Made by a program: the position numbers and the translations under genes
NCBI GenBank assembly: GCA_050250955.1
Contig: JBFWNR010000002.1
Coordinates: 248,001-312,000, forward strand
Direction: 5' to 3'
Length of the DNA stretch: 64,000 nt
Source: CAWAYR01 sp050250955
Lineage (GTDB): Bacteria > Acidobacteriota > Vicinamibacteria > Vicinamibacterales > UBA2999
Notes under the pieces: model-generated
The model's database searches: none
What the model saw: the letters and a program-made list of their open reading frames with translations, nothing else
Told to the model about the DNA's origin: nothing
Part shown: positions 1-9,047 of the stretch, in pieces
Layout of the letters: every line of letters begins with the position of its first letter
Position numbering within the stretch: position 1 is the stretch's first letter

Positions 1-516
1 GCCTTCCTGATCGTGTCGGCCTTGGTGCCCTACAAACGCCTGGAGGTGGCCATCGCGGCCGCCCACGCCGCGCGGCTGCCGCTGGACATCATCGGCGACG
101 GCCCGGAACGCCGTCACCTCGAGTCGCTGGCGGCCAGCGGCCCTGGCGTACGCCTGCTCGGCCGCCTCGACGACGCCGCGGTGCTCGCCCACTACCGGAC
201 CGCGGCCGCCGTGCTGCTGCCCGGTGAAGAGGACTTCGGGCTGGTGCCGGTCGAGGCCCAGGCCTGCGGCCGGCCGGTCGTCGCCCTCGGCCGCGGCGGC
301 GCCACCGAGACGGTCGTCCACGGCGAGACCGGCCTGCTGGTCGACGACGACCGCGTCGAGTCGTGGACGGCGGCGCTGGCCGACGCCGCCGGCCGCCGCT
401 GGGACGCCGGGCGCATCCGCGCCAACGCCGAGCGCTTCGGCCAGGCCCGTTTCCGCGCCGAGTTCCAGGCCGCGGTCGACGAGGTGCTGGCCGCTCCGGC
501 CGAGGCGCGATGGTAA
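1..516 (+). CDS. Glycosyltransferase family 4, C-terminal part (5' end outside window)
   Basis: The reading frame is open from base 1 and ends at a TAA at 514-516, so only about 171 C-terminal residues are present. They form the nucleotide-sugar-binding half of a GT-B fold. The start of that domain (VSALVPYKRLEVAI) is visible, as is the GT4 signature EDFGLVPVEAQACGRPVVA, with the two glutamates that contact the donor sugar. Family members transfer sugars, often mannose or glucose, to lipid-linked intermediates in the cytoplasm. The next gene starts inside the last codons of this one, so the two are translationally coupled in an exopolysaccharide operon. Donor and acceptor cannot be deduced. 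Confidence 0.85.
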   Translation, partial: AFLIVSALVPYKRLEVAIAAAHAARLPLDIIGDGPERRHLESLAASGPGVRLLGRLDDAAVLAHYRTAAAVLLPGEEDFGLVPVEAQACGRPVVALGRGGATETVVHGETGLLVDDDRVESWTAALADAAGRRWDAGRIRANAERFGQARFRAEFQAAVDEVLAAPAEARW

Positions 517-1952
517 GGCGGTTCAACCGGCTGCTCGTCGCCCTGCACGTCCTGACCGACGCCTCGATCGGCGTCGTCGCCTTCCTGGTCGCCTACCTGG
601 TACGCTTCGAGCTGGGCGTCTTCGACGTCACCAAGGGCCAGCCGCCGTTCTCGCAGTACGTCAACGTCCTGCCCTTCATCGCCGTCATCGTCCCGCTCGG
701 CTTCCACCTGCAGGGGCTCTACCGGCTGCGCCGCGGCCGATCGCGCATCGACGTCTTCTTCAACGTCCTGGTCGGCAGCATCTTCGCCGTCGTCATCGGC
801 GTCGTCGGCACCCTGTACTTCCAGGCCTACTACGTCCCCGACGAGCTCAAGAGCCGCGGCACCTACGAGGTGTCGCAGCTGGTCTGGGCGATCTTCCTGG
901 TCTGCACCATCCTGCTCGGCTACCTCGCCCGCAAGGTGGTGCGCGAGATCCTCGAACGGCGGTGGATCTCCGGGCTCGGCCTGCGCCGCGTCCTCATCGC
1001 CGGGGCCGGCGATCTGGGCCGCATGATCGCCGACCGGATGTTCGAGCACCGCGAGCTCGGCTACCACGTCGTCGGTTTCGTCGACGATCGGGCCGGCGGC
1101 GATCACCTCGGCTACCGCGGCCTGCCGCTGCTCGGCACCCTGGCCGAGGGGCCCGAGATCGCCGTCCGCGAGCAGATCGACCACCTCTACGTGGCCCTGC
1201 CCATGGAAGAGCACGTCAAGATGCTCGACCTGGTCGAAGGCGCCAGCCGCGAGTGCGTCGACGTCAAGGTCGTGCCCGACCTGCTGCAGTTCATCGCCCT
1301 GCGGGCCCGGCTCGAGGATCTCGACGGCATTCCGGTCATCAACGTCAACGACGTGCCGCTGCAGGGCGTGAACGCCGTCGTCAAGCGCGCCCTCGACATC
1401 GTCATCTCGATCGCCGCCCTGGCGGTGATGGCGATTCCCGGCCTGCTCATCGCCTGGCTGATCAAGCGCAGTTCGCCGGGCCCGGTCTTCTACCAGCAGC
1501 TGCGCATGGGGCTCGACGGCCGGGCGTTCACCGTCTACAAGTTCCGCACCATGCCGCTCGACGCCGAGGACGGCACCGGCCCGGTGTGGGCCAACGACAA
1601 CGACCCGCGCGCCACCCGGGTCGGCCACTGGCTGCGGCGCTTCGACCTCGACGAGTGGCCGCAGTTCGTCAACGTCCTCAAGGGCGAGATGTCGATCGTC
1701 GGGCCGCGCCCCGAGCGCCCCTACTTCGTCGAGCAGTTCAAGCACCGCATCCCGCAGTACATGCTGCGCCACAAGGTCAAGGCCGGCATCACCGGCTGGG
1801 CGCAGGTCAACGGCTGGCGCGGCAACACCTCGCTCGAGAAGCGGATCGAGTACGACCTCTACTACATCGAGAACTGGTCGGTGTCGCTCGACCTGAAGAT
1901 CATCTGGCTCACCGTCGTGCGCGGCCTGTTCTCGCATCGCCCCGCCTACTGA
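510..1952 (+). CDS. Polyprenyl-phosphate sugar-1-phosphate transferase (exopolysaccharide priming enzyme)
   Basis: The 480-residue product has the WcaJ/EpsE-type layout. About four N-terminal membrane segments are followed by a Rossmann-like CoA-binding domain near residue 160 (IAGAGDLGRMIADR). Another membrane helix and a C-terminal bacterial sugar transferase domain start near residue 288. Catalytic-domain motifs seen are KFRTM, DEWPQF and SIVGPRPERPYF. The family moves a sugar-1-phosphate, usually glucose or galactose, from its UDP form onto undecaprenyl phosphate to start a repeat unit. The ATG at 510 overlaps the upstream stop by 7 bp and gives the normal N-terminus. Substrate sugar is not predictable from sequence alone. 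Confidence 0.9.
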   Translation: MVRRFNRLLVALHVLTDASIGVVAFLVAYLVRFELGVFDVTKGQPPFSQYVNVLPFIAVIVPLGFHLQGLYRLRRGRSRIDVFFNVLVGSIFAVVIGVVGTLYFQAYYVPDELKSRGTYEVSQLVWAIFLVCTILLGYLARKVVREILERRWISGLGLRRVLIAGAGDLGRMIADRMFEHRELGYHVVGFVDDRAGGDHLGYRGLPLLGTLAEGPEIAVREQIDHLYVALPMEEHVKMLDLVEGASRECVDVKVVPDLLQFIALRARLEDLDGIPVINVNDVPLQGVNAVVKRALDIVISIAALAVMAIPGLLIAWLIKRSSPGPVFYQQLRMGLDGRAFTVYKFRTMPLDAEDGTGPVWANDNDPRATRVGHWLRRFDLDEWPQFVNVLKGEMSIVGPRPERPYFVEQFKHRIPQYMLRHKVKAGITGWAQVNGWRGNTSLEKRIEYDLYYIENWSVSLDLKIIWLTVVRGLFSHRPAY

Positions 1953-1975
1953 CCCTCGTCCGGTTACCGTATCCC

Positions 1976-2911
1976 ATGGCCAAGAGAGTCGTCATCACCG
2001 GCGCCGCCGGCTTCATCGGGTCGCACCTGAGCGACGCCCTGCTCGACCGCGGCTACTCCGTGGTCGGCATCGACAACCTGCTGACCGGCGACCTCGCCAA
2101 CATCGCCCACATCAAGAATCGCGATTTCGAGTTCATCAAGCACGACGTCACCAACTACATCAACGTCGACGGCCCGGTGGACTACGTGCTGCACTGGGCC
2201 AGCCCGGCCAGCCCGATCGACTACCTGGAGCTGCCGATTCCGACGCTGAAGGTCGGCGCGCTGGGCACCCACAAGGCGCTCGGCCTGGCCAAGGCCAAGG
2301 GCGCCGCGTTCGTCATCGCCTCGACCTCCGAGGTCTACGGCGACCCGCTCGAACACCCGCAGAAGGAGACCTACTGGGGCAACGTCAACCCGGTGGGGCC
2401 GCGCGGCGTCTACGACGAGGCCAAACGCTTCGCCGAGGCGATGACCATGGCCTACCACCGCTACCATGGCATCGATGCCAAGATCGTCCGCATCTTCAAC
2501 ACCTACGGCCCGCGGATGCGGGTCAAGGACGGACGCGCCGTGCCGGCGTTCATGTCGCAGGCGCTGAAGAACGAGGACGTCACCGTGTTCGGCGACGGCA
2601 GCCAGACCCGCAGCTTCTGCTACGTCAGCGACCTGGTCGACGGCATCATCCGGCTGATGCTGTCCACGGAGAACGAACCGGTCAACATCGGCAACCCGGC
2701 CGAGATGACCATCAAGCAGATCGCCGAGACGATCATCGAGATGACCGGCTCGACGAGCCGGATCATCTACAAGCCGCTGCCGGTCGACGACCCCAAGGTG
2801 CGCCGCCCCGACATCACCCGCGCCCGCACCCTGCTCGGCTGGGAGCCGCAGGTCGACCTGCGCGAGGGGCTGACGAAGACCATCGACTACTTCAAGACCA
2901 AGGTGCTGTAG
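1976..2911 (+). CDS. UDP-glucuronate decarboxylase (UDP-xylose synthase) family, NAD-dependent epimerase/dehydratase
   Basis: This 311-residue extended short-chain dehydrogenase has the NAD-binding GAAGFIGS motif at residues 8-15 and the catalytic Tyr146-x3-Lys150 (YDEAK). The surrounding GPRGVYDEAKRFAEA and the GDGSQTRSFCYVSDLVDG stretch are typical of UXS enzymes, which convert UDP-glucuronate to UDP-xylose. In context it supplies a pentose donor to the polysaccharide operon. The ATG lies 24 nt after the upstream stop. No clear Shine-Dalgarno precedes it. A dTDP-glucose dehydratase or UDP-glucose epimerase activity is less likely given the RSFCYVSDLV motif. Confidence 0.88.
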   Translation: MAKRVVITGAAGFIGSHLSDALLDRGYSVVGIDNLLTGDLANIAHIKNRDFEFIKHDVTNYINVDGPVDYVLHWASPASPIDYLELPIPTLKVGALGTHKALGLAKAKGAAFVIASTSEVYGDPLEHPQKETYWGNVNPVGPRGVYDEAKRFAEAMTMAYHRYHGIDAKIVRIFNTYGPRMRVKDGRAVPAFMSQALKNEDVTVFGDGSQTRSFCYVSDLVDGIIRLMLSTENEPVNIGNPAEMTIKQIAETIIEMTGSTSRIIYKPLPVDDPKVRRPDITRARTLLGWEPQVDLREGLTKTIDYFKTKVL

Positions 2912-3190
2912 GCACGCCCGGCGACGTCAGGCCTGGACATTCGCGGCTCGAAGCCGCGCCGCCCGCCATCGCCTTCGGCCAGCCGCGGCGGGTAGTCCTC
3001 CGTCGGTCCCGGTTCCGCAAGCCGGCAAACGACTGCGGGGGCGAGCGTCGGCGGAAGCGCGGGGCCCCACTTCGTCACCCCACGCGGACGTCGGCGCCGC
3101 CTGGTCGTTTGCCGTCTTTCGCCCGCGCGGCCTGCTCCACAGGGCCCACCGGACGACCACCCGCCACGGCTGGCCGAGATGGCGACAGCA
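2912..3190. other. Intergenic stretch with a small perfect hairpin; possible dispersed intergenic repeat
   Basis: No credible gene is present between these convergent genes. A 7-bp perfect inverted repeat with a 3-nt loop lies at 2942-2958 (CGCGGCT / AGCCGCG). It could help terminate the polysaccharide operon, but no T-run follows. The region is open on the minus strand (stop-free 2887-3078), and its translation reads like a non-coding conserved repeat rather than a folded protein. This last point is an impression, not a demonstrated match. Confidence 0.3.
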
Positions 3191-3577
3191 CTACGCCATG
3201 GTCGCGCCGCGGGTGGCGAGCAGGTCGCGCAGCACCGAGCGGTGGCAGCGCGTCTCGTCCTCGCAGTAGCAGCCGACCGAGAAGTCGGCGCGCCTCGACA
3301 GCGCGGCCAGCACGTCGAGCGTCTGGCTGGCGGCCGGCGCGGCCATCTCGGCGCGGAAGCGGCGGACGAAGGCCGCCCACTCGGCCGGCGTCTCGGCCGC
3401 CTGCGCCCGCTTCATCGTCTCGACGCTCGGCGCCAGCACCGGGAACCACACGTCGTACCAGTTGCCCGACGCGAACTGCGCCTTGGGCACGCCGCGCGGC
3501 GGGCGCCGTACTGTGCCGATGCGCAGGCCTTCCCGCGCGTGACGGGGACTACCGAGACGAACGATGCGGACCGACAT
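3191..3577 (-). CDS. DUF488 family protein
   Basis: This 128-residue protein belongs to the DUF488 family. Diagnostic features are an N-terminal IVRLGSPR strand, the RGVPKAQFASGNWYDVWFPV segment, and near the C-terminus FSVGCYCEDETRCHRSVLR, with clustered Cys and a CHR motif. Members are small cytoplasmic proteins of uncertain biochemical role. The ATG at 3577 is chosen because upstream residues in the same frame do not resemble the family. The gene follows the PQQ dehydrogenase on the same strand after about 190 bp without any gene. Confidence 0.8.
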   Translation of the reverse strand: MSVRIVRLGSPRHAREGLRIGTVRRPPRGVPKAQFASGNWYDVWFPVLAPSVETMKRAQAAETPAEWAAFVRRFRAEMAAPAASQTLDVLAALSRRADFSVGCYCEDETRCHRSVLRDLLATRGATMA

Positions 3578-3763
3578 GCATCGCCGACCAGCACAATGGC
3601 GTCGCGGCGTCTCCCGAAGACGAGATTGGTGGCCAACCCGCTTGAGGGCTGCCGTTCCACCCAAGGCGCGGCGATGAGCGGGCGCCCGCCGAGCGCGAGG
3701 CGGAGGGAGAGGCCGTGACGCCTCCTCGCCTCTCCTCGTGGTCGACCATCAGCTCCTCTGCGA

Positions 3764-5728
3764 CTACCGGGCCCGTGGCGGCAGGGCCAGAGCGACGAGC
3801 TCGGCGGCCGCCCCCTGCCCCGACACGGCGACGACGATGTACTGCCGGTCTTCGTGCAGGTAGGTCATCGGCGAACCGGTCTGCGGACCGGGAATCGGCA
3901 CCGCGCCCAGTTCCTTGCCGGTCTTCTTGTCGTAGGCGCGGAACATGCCGCTGCGCTCGCCGTTGGGATGGGTCGCCATGCCGCCGTCACCGGCCAGCAC
4001 GAGCGTCTTGGTGGTCAGCACGCCGACCCGGCCGGTGCGTCCGGTGCGCGGAATCGTCACGCCCTTCAGCGCCGGGTGGTTGGTCACCGCGTCGTCGGTC
4101 TCGCCGTGCACGGTCTGCCAGAGGATGTCGCCCTTGTTGAGGTCGATGGCCGAGATCCGGCCCCACGGTGGACGGATGATCGGCAGGTTGTCGATGGCCA
4201 GCCGCCGGCCGCCCTCGCCGCCGGCACCGTTGATCCAGTCCATGTTCGACCGCTTGTCGCCACGCACCATCGCCAGGGCGGTGGCTTCGTCCTTCGAGTA
4301 GATGTAGACCACGCCGCTCTCGGGATCGAGCGATCCGCCCTGCCAGTTGGGTCCGCCGGTGGAGCCGGGCAGCTGCAGCGTCCCGAACTTGCCGGCCTCG
4401 GGGTTGAGCTCCGACGGCGGCTCCCACATGCTCCCCATCCGCCAGCCCTTCACGAACTCGAGGGCCTTGGCCTTCAGCTCGGGCGTGAAGTCGAGCAGGT
4501 CGGCCTCGGTGACGCCCTGGCGGCCGAAGGCCGGCGGCTTGCTCGGAATCGGCTGCGTCGGGGCGTACCACTCGCCCGGCAGGTCCCCCTTGGGCACCGG
4601 CGTCTCGACGATCGGCCACACCGGCGTGCCGGTGGTGCGGTCGAAGACGTACAGGTAGTTCTGCTTCGTCGGCACCGCCACGGCCTTGATCGCCTTGCCG
4701 TCGACGGTGATGTCGGCGAGGATCGGCGCGCTCGGCATGTCCCAGTCCCAGATGTCGTGGTGGGTGGTCTGGAAGTGCCAGCGCATCCGCCCGGTCTTGA
4801 CGTCGAGGGCGACCAGCGAGCTGGAGTAGAGGTTGTCGCCGTGGCGGTGGCCGCCGTAGTAGTCGCCGGTGGGCGCCTCGACCGGGACGTAGACCAGACC
4901 GAGCTGTTCGTCGGCCGACATCTGCGCCCACGACCCGGTGTTGCCGGTGAAGGTCCACGACTCGTTCAGCCAGGTCTCGTTGCCCTTCTCGCCGTGCCCG
5001 GGGATGGCGGTGAATCCCCACAGCTTCTTGCCGGTGCGGACGTCGAAGCCCATGATGACGCCCTTGATGTGCTCCTTGGTCGGCGGCGCGCCGCCGGGCA
5101 GGTGCGCCGAGCCGACGATCACCACCCCGTTGGCGACGATCGGCGCCGAGTGCAGGCCGATCTCGGCCTTGTCGAGGTCGGGCACGGCGTAGCCGAGGTG
5201 GCGGCGCATGTCGAGCACGCCCTTGGCCCCGAATGCCGGGTCGAGCTCGCCGGTCACCGCGTCGATCGACAGCATCTGATAGCCCGGCGAGACGAACAGC
5301 ACCCGCTTGGTGGCGCCGTTCTCCCAGTAGGCGACACCGCGGCCCGACAACCCGCGCGGGTAGGTCCGCGGGCGCTCGTCGAACCGTCGGGCCCACAGCA
5401 GCTCGCCGGTGGCCGGGTCGATGGCGACCGGCGTCCGACGGGTGCCGACCGTCGCGTAGAGCCGGCCGTCGGCGTAGAGCGGCGTGGTCTGCAGCGCGAT
5501 CTCGGGCCGCGGCCCGAAGTTGTCGGTCCGGAAGCGCCAGGCGATGCGGAGCGTGCCGAAGTTCTCGGCGGTGATCTGGTCGAGCGGGGAGTAACGGGTG
5601 CTGGCCAGGTCGCCCCCGTAGGTGCGCCACTCGCCCGCCGCGGTCGAACCCGGGGCCGCCGGCTGGGCCGCCAGCGCGGCGAGCGAACCCATGAGCACGA
5701 TAGCGGTCATCCCATTCCGTACGCTCAT
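3764..5728 (-). CDS. PQQ-dependent (quinoprotein) dehydrogenase, periplasmic
   Basis: The 654-residue product starts with a signal peptide (about residues 1-25) and contains repeated tryptophan-docking beta-propeller blades such as EWRTYGGDLASTRYSPLDQI, GELLWARRF and GKKLWGFTAI. It most resembles the soluble glucose dehydrogenase/alcohol dehydrogenase group that oxidises sugars or alcohols in the periplasm. There is no CxxCH heme motif, so electrons must leave through another carrier. The ATG at 5728 is preferred over one at 5743 because GGGAGG sits 8 nt before it. No pqq biosynthesis genes are in the window. The actual substrate is unknown. Confidence 0.9.
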   Translation of the reverse strand: MSVRNGMTAIVLMGSLAALAAQPAAPGSTAAGEWRTYGGDLASTRYSPLDQITAENFGTLRIAWRFRTDNFGPRPEIALQTTPLYADGRLYATVGTRRTPVAIDPATGELLWARRFDERPRTYPRGLSGRGVAYWENGATKRVLFVSPGYQMLSIDAVTGELDPAFGAKGVLDMRRHLGYAVPDLDKAEIGLHSAPIVANGVVIVGSAHLPGGAPPTKEHIKGVIMGFDVRTGKKLWGFTAIPGHGEKGNETWLNESWTFTGNTGSWAQMSADEQLGLVYVPVEAPTGDYYGGHRHGDNLYSSSLVALDVKTGRMRWHFQTTHHDIWDWDMPSAPILADITVDGKAIKAVAVPTKQNYLYVFDRTTGTPVWPIVETPVPKGDLPGEWYAPTQPIPSKPPAFGRQGVTEADLLDFTPELKAKALEFVKGWRMGSMWEPPSELNPEAGKFGTLQLPGSTGGPNWQGGSLDPESGVVYIYSKDEATALAMVRGDKRSNMDWINGAGGEGGRRLAIDNLPIIRPPWGRISAIDLNKGDILWQTVHGETDDAVTNHPALKGVTIPRTGRTGRVGVLTTKTLVLAGDGGMATHPNGERSGMFRAYDKKTGKELGAVPIPGPQTGSPMTYLHEDRQYIVVAVSGQGAAAELVALALPPRAR

Positions 5729-5767
5729 CCGTGTGCCTCCCATCGTCGGGCCTCCGATGCGCGGCCG

Positions 5768-5773
5768 ATTGTA
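5768..5773 (-). promoter_or_regulatory. -10-like hexamer for the PQQ dehydrogenase
   Basis: TACAAT on the minus strand, 39 nt upstream of the chosen ATG. It would give a leader of roughly 33 nt that includes the GGGAGG ribosome-binding site. No convincing -35 box was seen at 16-18 bp. Confidence 0.4.
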
Positions 5774-5841
5774 GTGGGCGAGGCCGGGCTTGGCGACACA
5801 AATTGCCCCGATCGCGCCGTCGCGCCCGCCCGGCCGGCCGT

Positions 5842-6396
5842 TCACGTCCCCGGTCGGGTCATCCGCCGCACGTAGTCGAGCGACGAGGCCAGGGTGATGG
5901 CCAGCGACGCCCACACGAACCAGTCGACGACCGGCGAGGTTCGCCGGAGGTAGTTGAAGAACAGCACGACGACACAGGTGACGATGAACAGCGCCGTCGC
6001 CGCCTTGCCGAGCGGCGACGGCCGGAAGGTCCGCGGGCCGGTCGCCAGGTTGACGATCGCCACGGTGAGGACGATGGCGACGTCGCGGCTGATCACGAGA
6101 ATCGTCAGCCACAGCGGCAGGCGGTTGGGCAGGCCCAGGTTGGGCAGGGTCAGGACGATGAAGGTCGTCACCAGCAGGAGCTTGTCGGCGGCCGGATCGA
6201 GCCACGCCCCGAGCGACGTCCGCTGGTTGGCTGTCCTGGCGACGAGGCCGTCGAGCGCGTCGGTGGCGCCGGCGATCGCAAACAGGGCCAGCGCCCACCC
6301 GAACGCCCCGTAGACCACGCACAGCACGAAGGCCGGGATGATCAGCAGCCGCAGCAGCGTGAGCTGATTGGCGATGGTCAGGACCGGTTCGGTCAC
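5842..6396 (-). CDS. pgsA: CDP-alcohol phosphatidyltransferase, PgsA-like
   Basis: This 184-residue integral membrane protein carries the full CDP-alcohol phosphotransferase signature: DALDG, AR eight residues before G, then DPAAD (pattern D-x2-DG-x2-AR-x8-G-x3-D-x3-D). The metal-binding aspartates are therefore intact. The length and NQLTLLRL start match phosphatidylglycerophosphate synthases, which make the precursor of phosphatidylglycerol and cardiolipin. The GTG start at 6396 overlaps the upstream lipoprotein stop codon as GTGA, so the two are coupled. A cardiolipin or other phospholipid synthase of the same family is possible. Confidence 0.85.
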   Translation of the reverse strand: MTEPVLTIANQLTLLRLLIIPAFVLCVVYGAFGWALALFAIAGATDALDGLVARTANQRTSLGAWLDPAADKLLLVTTFIVLTLPNLGLPNRLPLWLTILVISRDVAIVLTVAIVNLATGPRTFRPSPLGKAATALFIVTCVVVLFFNYLRRTSPVVDWFVWASLAITLASSLDYVRRMTRPGT

Positions 6397-7724
6397 TGGC
6401 CGGACCCGATCGCCTCGAGGCGGGAGACGATCGCGGTCACTTCCGCGCCGGTGACCGGCTGCAGCAGCCGGAAGGCGCCGTCGTCGAGGCGCATCACGCC
6501 CGAGGCGACGGCGCGGCGCACCGCCGGGTAGGCGAGGTGGCCTGGCGGCACGTCGGTCACCTGTACCGATTCGACGTCCCAGCGTCCGGCGCCGCCCGGA
6601 CGGCCCAGCGTCAGCAGCCGGCTCACCACCTCGGCGACGTCGGCACGGCGCAGCGGCGCCCCTGGCTGGAACGTGTAGTTCGAATACTCCTCCATCACCC
6701 CGGCGCGGGCGACGGCTTCGATCCACGGCCGCGCCCAGTGGCCGCCGACGTCGGTGACGACGATCTGCCGCTGCGGCACCGCCGCCAGCCGGGTGGCGAA
6801 ATGCACGCCGAGCAGCGCCGCCAGGTCGGCCCGCGTCGCCGCCGGCGCGGTGGCGATGGCGTGGTACTGGGTCGGCAAGGCGGCGATGCGCGCCCGCTCG
6901 CGGACACCGGCGATCGCCTCCAGGGTGGCCGGGGCGGGATCGATCGCGGCGGCCCGCTCGTAGGCCGCCAGGGCGCCCGCGTAGTCGTTGCGCCGATCGC
7001 GGACCTCGGCGATGACCAGGTGGGCGCGGGCGTCGTCGGGGTCGAGCGCCAGGGTCCGCTCGGCCTGGGCGACGGCGGCGTCGTCGCGGCCGGCGCGGAG
7101 CTCCATCCGGGCGAGATCGCGATAGAGGAACGGCGACTCCGGCGAGGCGGCGATCGCGGCGCGATAGGCGTCGCGCGCCTCGTCCCAGCGCCCGGCCGCG
7201 GCGGCGCGCTCGGCGCGGCTCACCCGATCCTGGAGCTGGCGCACGCGCAGGGCCTCGACGCGCGAGGCCAGCTCCGGCACCGCGGCATCGACGGCCAGCG
7301 CCGCCTCGAAGCTGGCCAGCGCCGCGTCGTTCTGGCCGGCACCGAGCTGCGCCAGACCACGCCCGACCAGCGCCGGCACGTAGGGCGCCGCGGCGGTCGC
7401 GCGGTCGAAGGCGGCGACGGCGTCGTCGCGCTGCCGGCGGGCCAGGGCGACGTAGCCCTGCCCGGCCAGCGCCGGCGCGAAGCCCCGCCGGGCGCGCAGC
7501 ACTGCCGCGTACTCGCGCTCGGCCGCGGCGAGGTCGCCGGACTGGAGCAGCCGCCAGCCGCGGTCAAGCTGCTGCCGGGTCTCTTCCGGCGTGTCGGCCG
7601 GCGCGGCTGGATACAGGAACTCGGGGTGCGCCAGGACCGTCGGCATCGGCACCAGCGGCGGCGGGGGCGCGCACGCCGCCGCGGCGGCGAGCACGGCCAG
7701 CATCACGGCGATCCGGCTACGCAC
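6393..7724 (-). CDS. TPR-repeat lipoprotein with C-terminal S-layer-homology-like repeats
   Basis: Starting at GTG 7724, the 443-residue protein has a lipoprotein signal ending in the lipobox AAAC and then a Pro-rich linker. Several tetratricopeptide repeats follow (for example GDLAAAEREYAAVLRARRGF and RAAIAASPESPFLYRDLARM). The C-terminal third resembles SLH modules that bind cell-wall polymers (DVGGHWARPWIEAVARAGVMEEY, LRRADVAEVVSRLL). It is likely an envelope scaffold. The start overlaps the end of hflX by 8 bp and the stop overlaps pgsA by 4 bp, so the three genes form one unit. Confidence 0.8.
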   Translation of the reverse strand: MRSRIAVMLAVLAAAAACAPPPPLVPMPTVLAHPEFLYPAAPADTPEETRQQLDRGWRLLQSGDLAAAEREYAAVLRARRGFAPALAGQGYVALARRQRDDAVAAFDRATAAAPYVPALVGRGLAQLGAGQNDAALASFEAALAVDAAVPELASRVEALRVRQLQDRVSRAERAAAAGRWDEARDAYRAAIAASPESPFLYRDLARMELRAGRDDAAVAQAERTLALDPDDARAHLVIAEVRDRRNDYAGALAAYERAAAIDPAPATLEAIAGVRERARIAALPTQYHAIATAPAATRADLAALLGVHFATRLAAVPQRQIVVTDVGGHWARPWIEAVARAGVMEEYSNYTFQPGAPLRRADVAEVVSRLLTLGRPGGAGRWDVESVQVTDVPPGHLAYPAVRRAVASGVMRLDDGAFRLLQPVTGAEVTAIVSRLEAIGSGQ

Positions 7725-9003
7725 TGGCCCTGCCTTCCCGGCCCCACAGCGCCGGGCCGGCCAGCCGCCGCGGCAGGTCGACCTCCAGCCGCACGCGGGT
7801 GCCGATCGACACCTGCGACACCACGCGCCCGTGGCGGAACAGATAGCGCAGCCGCTCGGCATCGGCCGGGTCGTCCGGGTCGAGGTCGACGACCAGCCGC
7901 TGCCGGTCCAGCGCCACCGCCGCGGCCATCGCCTCGACCAGCGCCTCGACGCCCGCTCCGCTTCGCGCCGAGATGCACAGCCGTCCGGGCTCGGCCCGCT
8001 CGAGCGCGGCGCGCTCGTCGTCGGGCAGCAGGTCGATCTTGTTGTAGACCTCGAGGCGGGGTACCTCGAGCGCGCCGACGCTCTCGAGCACCCGCATCAC
8101 GGCGCCGATCAGCCGTTCGCGTTCGGGATGCGACGCGTCGATGACGTGCAGCAGCAGGTCGGCATCGGCGGCCTCCTCGAGTGTGGCGCGGAAGGCGGCG
8201 ACCAGCGCGTGCGGCAGTCGGTCGATGAAGCCGACGGTGTCGGAGATGAGCAGTTCGCGGGCGTCGGGCAGCCGGACGCGGCGCACCAGGGGGTCGAGGG
8301 TGACAAACAGCGCATCCGACGCCTCGGCGGCGGCGCGCGTCAGCCGGTTGAAGAGCGTGGTCTTGCCGGCGTTGGTGTAGCCGACCAGCGTCACCGTCGG
8401 CACCCGGCCCTTGTCGCGGCGCTCGCGCAGCTGGCCGCGCCGTCGCCGCACCTGTTCGATGTCGTCCTTCAGCGCGCGGATCCGCGTCCGGATCCGCCGC
8501 CGATCCATCTCGAGCTTGGTCTCGCCCGGTCCCCGCGTGCCGATGCCGCCACCGAGCCGCGAGAGCGCCGAGCTGGCGCCGACCAGGCGCGGCAGCAGGT
8601 ACTGCAGCTGGGCGAGCTCGACCTGGAGCTTGCCCTCGCGGGTCCGGGCGCGGCGGGCGAAGATGTCGAGGATGAGCTGGGTGCGGTCGACGACCTTGCA
8701 GCCGACGACGTCCTGCAGCTCGCGCAGCTGGGCCGGGGTCAGCTCGTTGTCGACGATGACGACGTCGACGCCGGCCTCGGCGCAGGCCAGCGCCAGCGCC
8801 TGCGCCTTGCCGCGGCCGATGAAGGTCGCCGCGTCGGGGGTCGGCCGCTCCTGCAGGGCCCGCACTACGACCGTCGCCCCGGCCGCGTCGGCCAGCCCGT
8901 CGAGTTCGTCGAGCGAGTGTTCGGCGTCGGCCCGGCGCATGGTGCCGGTCACCAGGCCGACCAGGGCGGCGCGCTCGAGCGCGGCGAGCCGGCGTTGGCG
9001 CAT
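7717..9003 (-). CDS. hflX: GTPase HflX, ribosome-associated
   Basis: The 428-residue product has the HflX N-terminal domain (RALQERPTPDAATFIGRGK) and the conserved glycine-rich linker SRLGGGIGTRGPGETKLE. The G domain begins near residue 206 with GYTNAGKTTLFN (G1), then DTVGF (G3) and NKID (G4). HflX splits stalled or stressed 70S ribosomes. The ATG at 9003 fits the family N-terminus. The gene overlaps the downstream lipoprotein gene by 8 bp. Confidence 0.95.
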   Translation of the reverse strand: MRQRRLAALERAALVGLVTGTMRRADAEHSLDELDGLADAAGATVVVRALQERPTPDAATFIGRGKAQALALACAEAGVDVVIVDNELTPAQLRELQDVVGCKVVDRTQLILDIFARRARTREGKLQVELAQLQYLLPRLVGASSALSRLGGGIGTRGPGETKLEMDRRRIRTRIRALKDDIEQVRRRRGQLRERRDKGRVPTVTLVGYTNAGKTTLFNRLTRAAAEASDALFVTLDPLVRRVRLPDARELLISDTVGFIDRLPHALVAAFRATLEEAADADLLLHVIDASHPERERLIGAVMRVLESVGALEVPRLEVYNKIDLLPDDERAALERAEPGRLCISARSGAGVEALVEAMAAAVALDRQRLVVDLDPDDPADAERLRYLFRHGRVVSQVSIGTRVRLEVDLPRRLAGPALWGREGRASA

Positions 9004-9047
9004 CACCGGTATGTTCGCACACTCTCCCGCCGCCGACCGCGGCCGGC

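Noticed and set aside
192..1937. A 581-codon minus-strand open frame opposite the sugar transferase gene
   Set aside because: It has no family motif and is a high-GC shadow of the plus-strand gene, as are many long antisense frames throughout the window.
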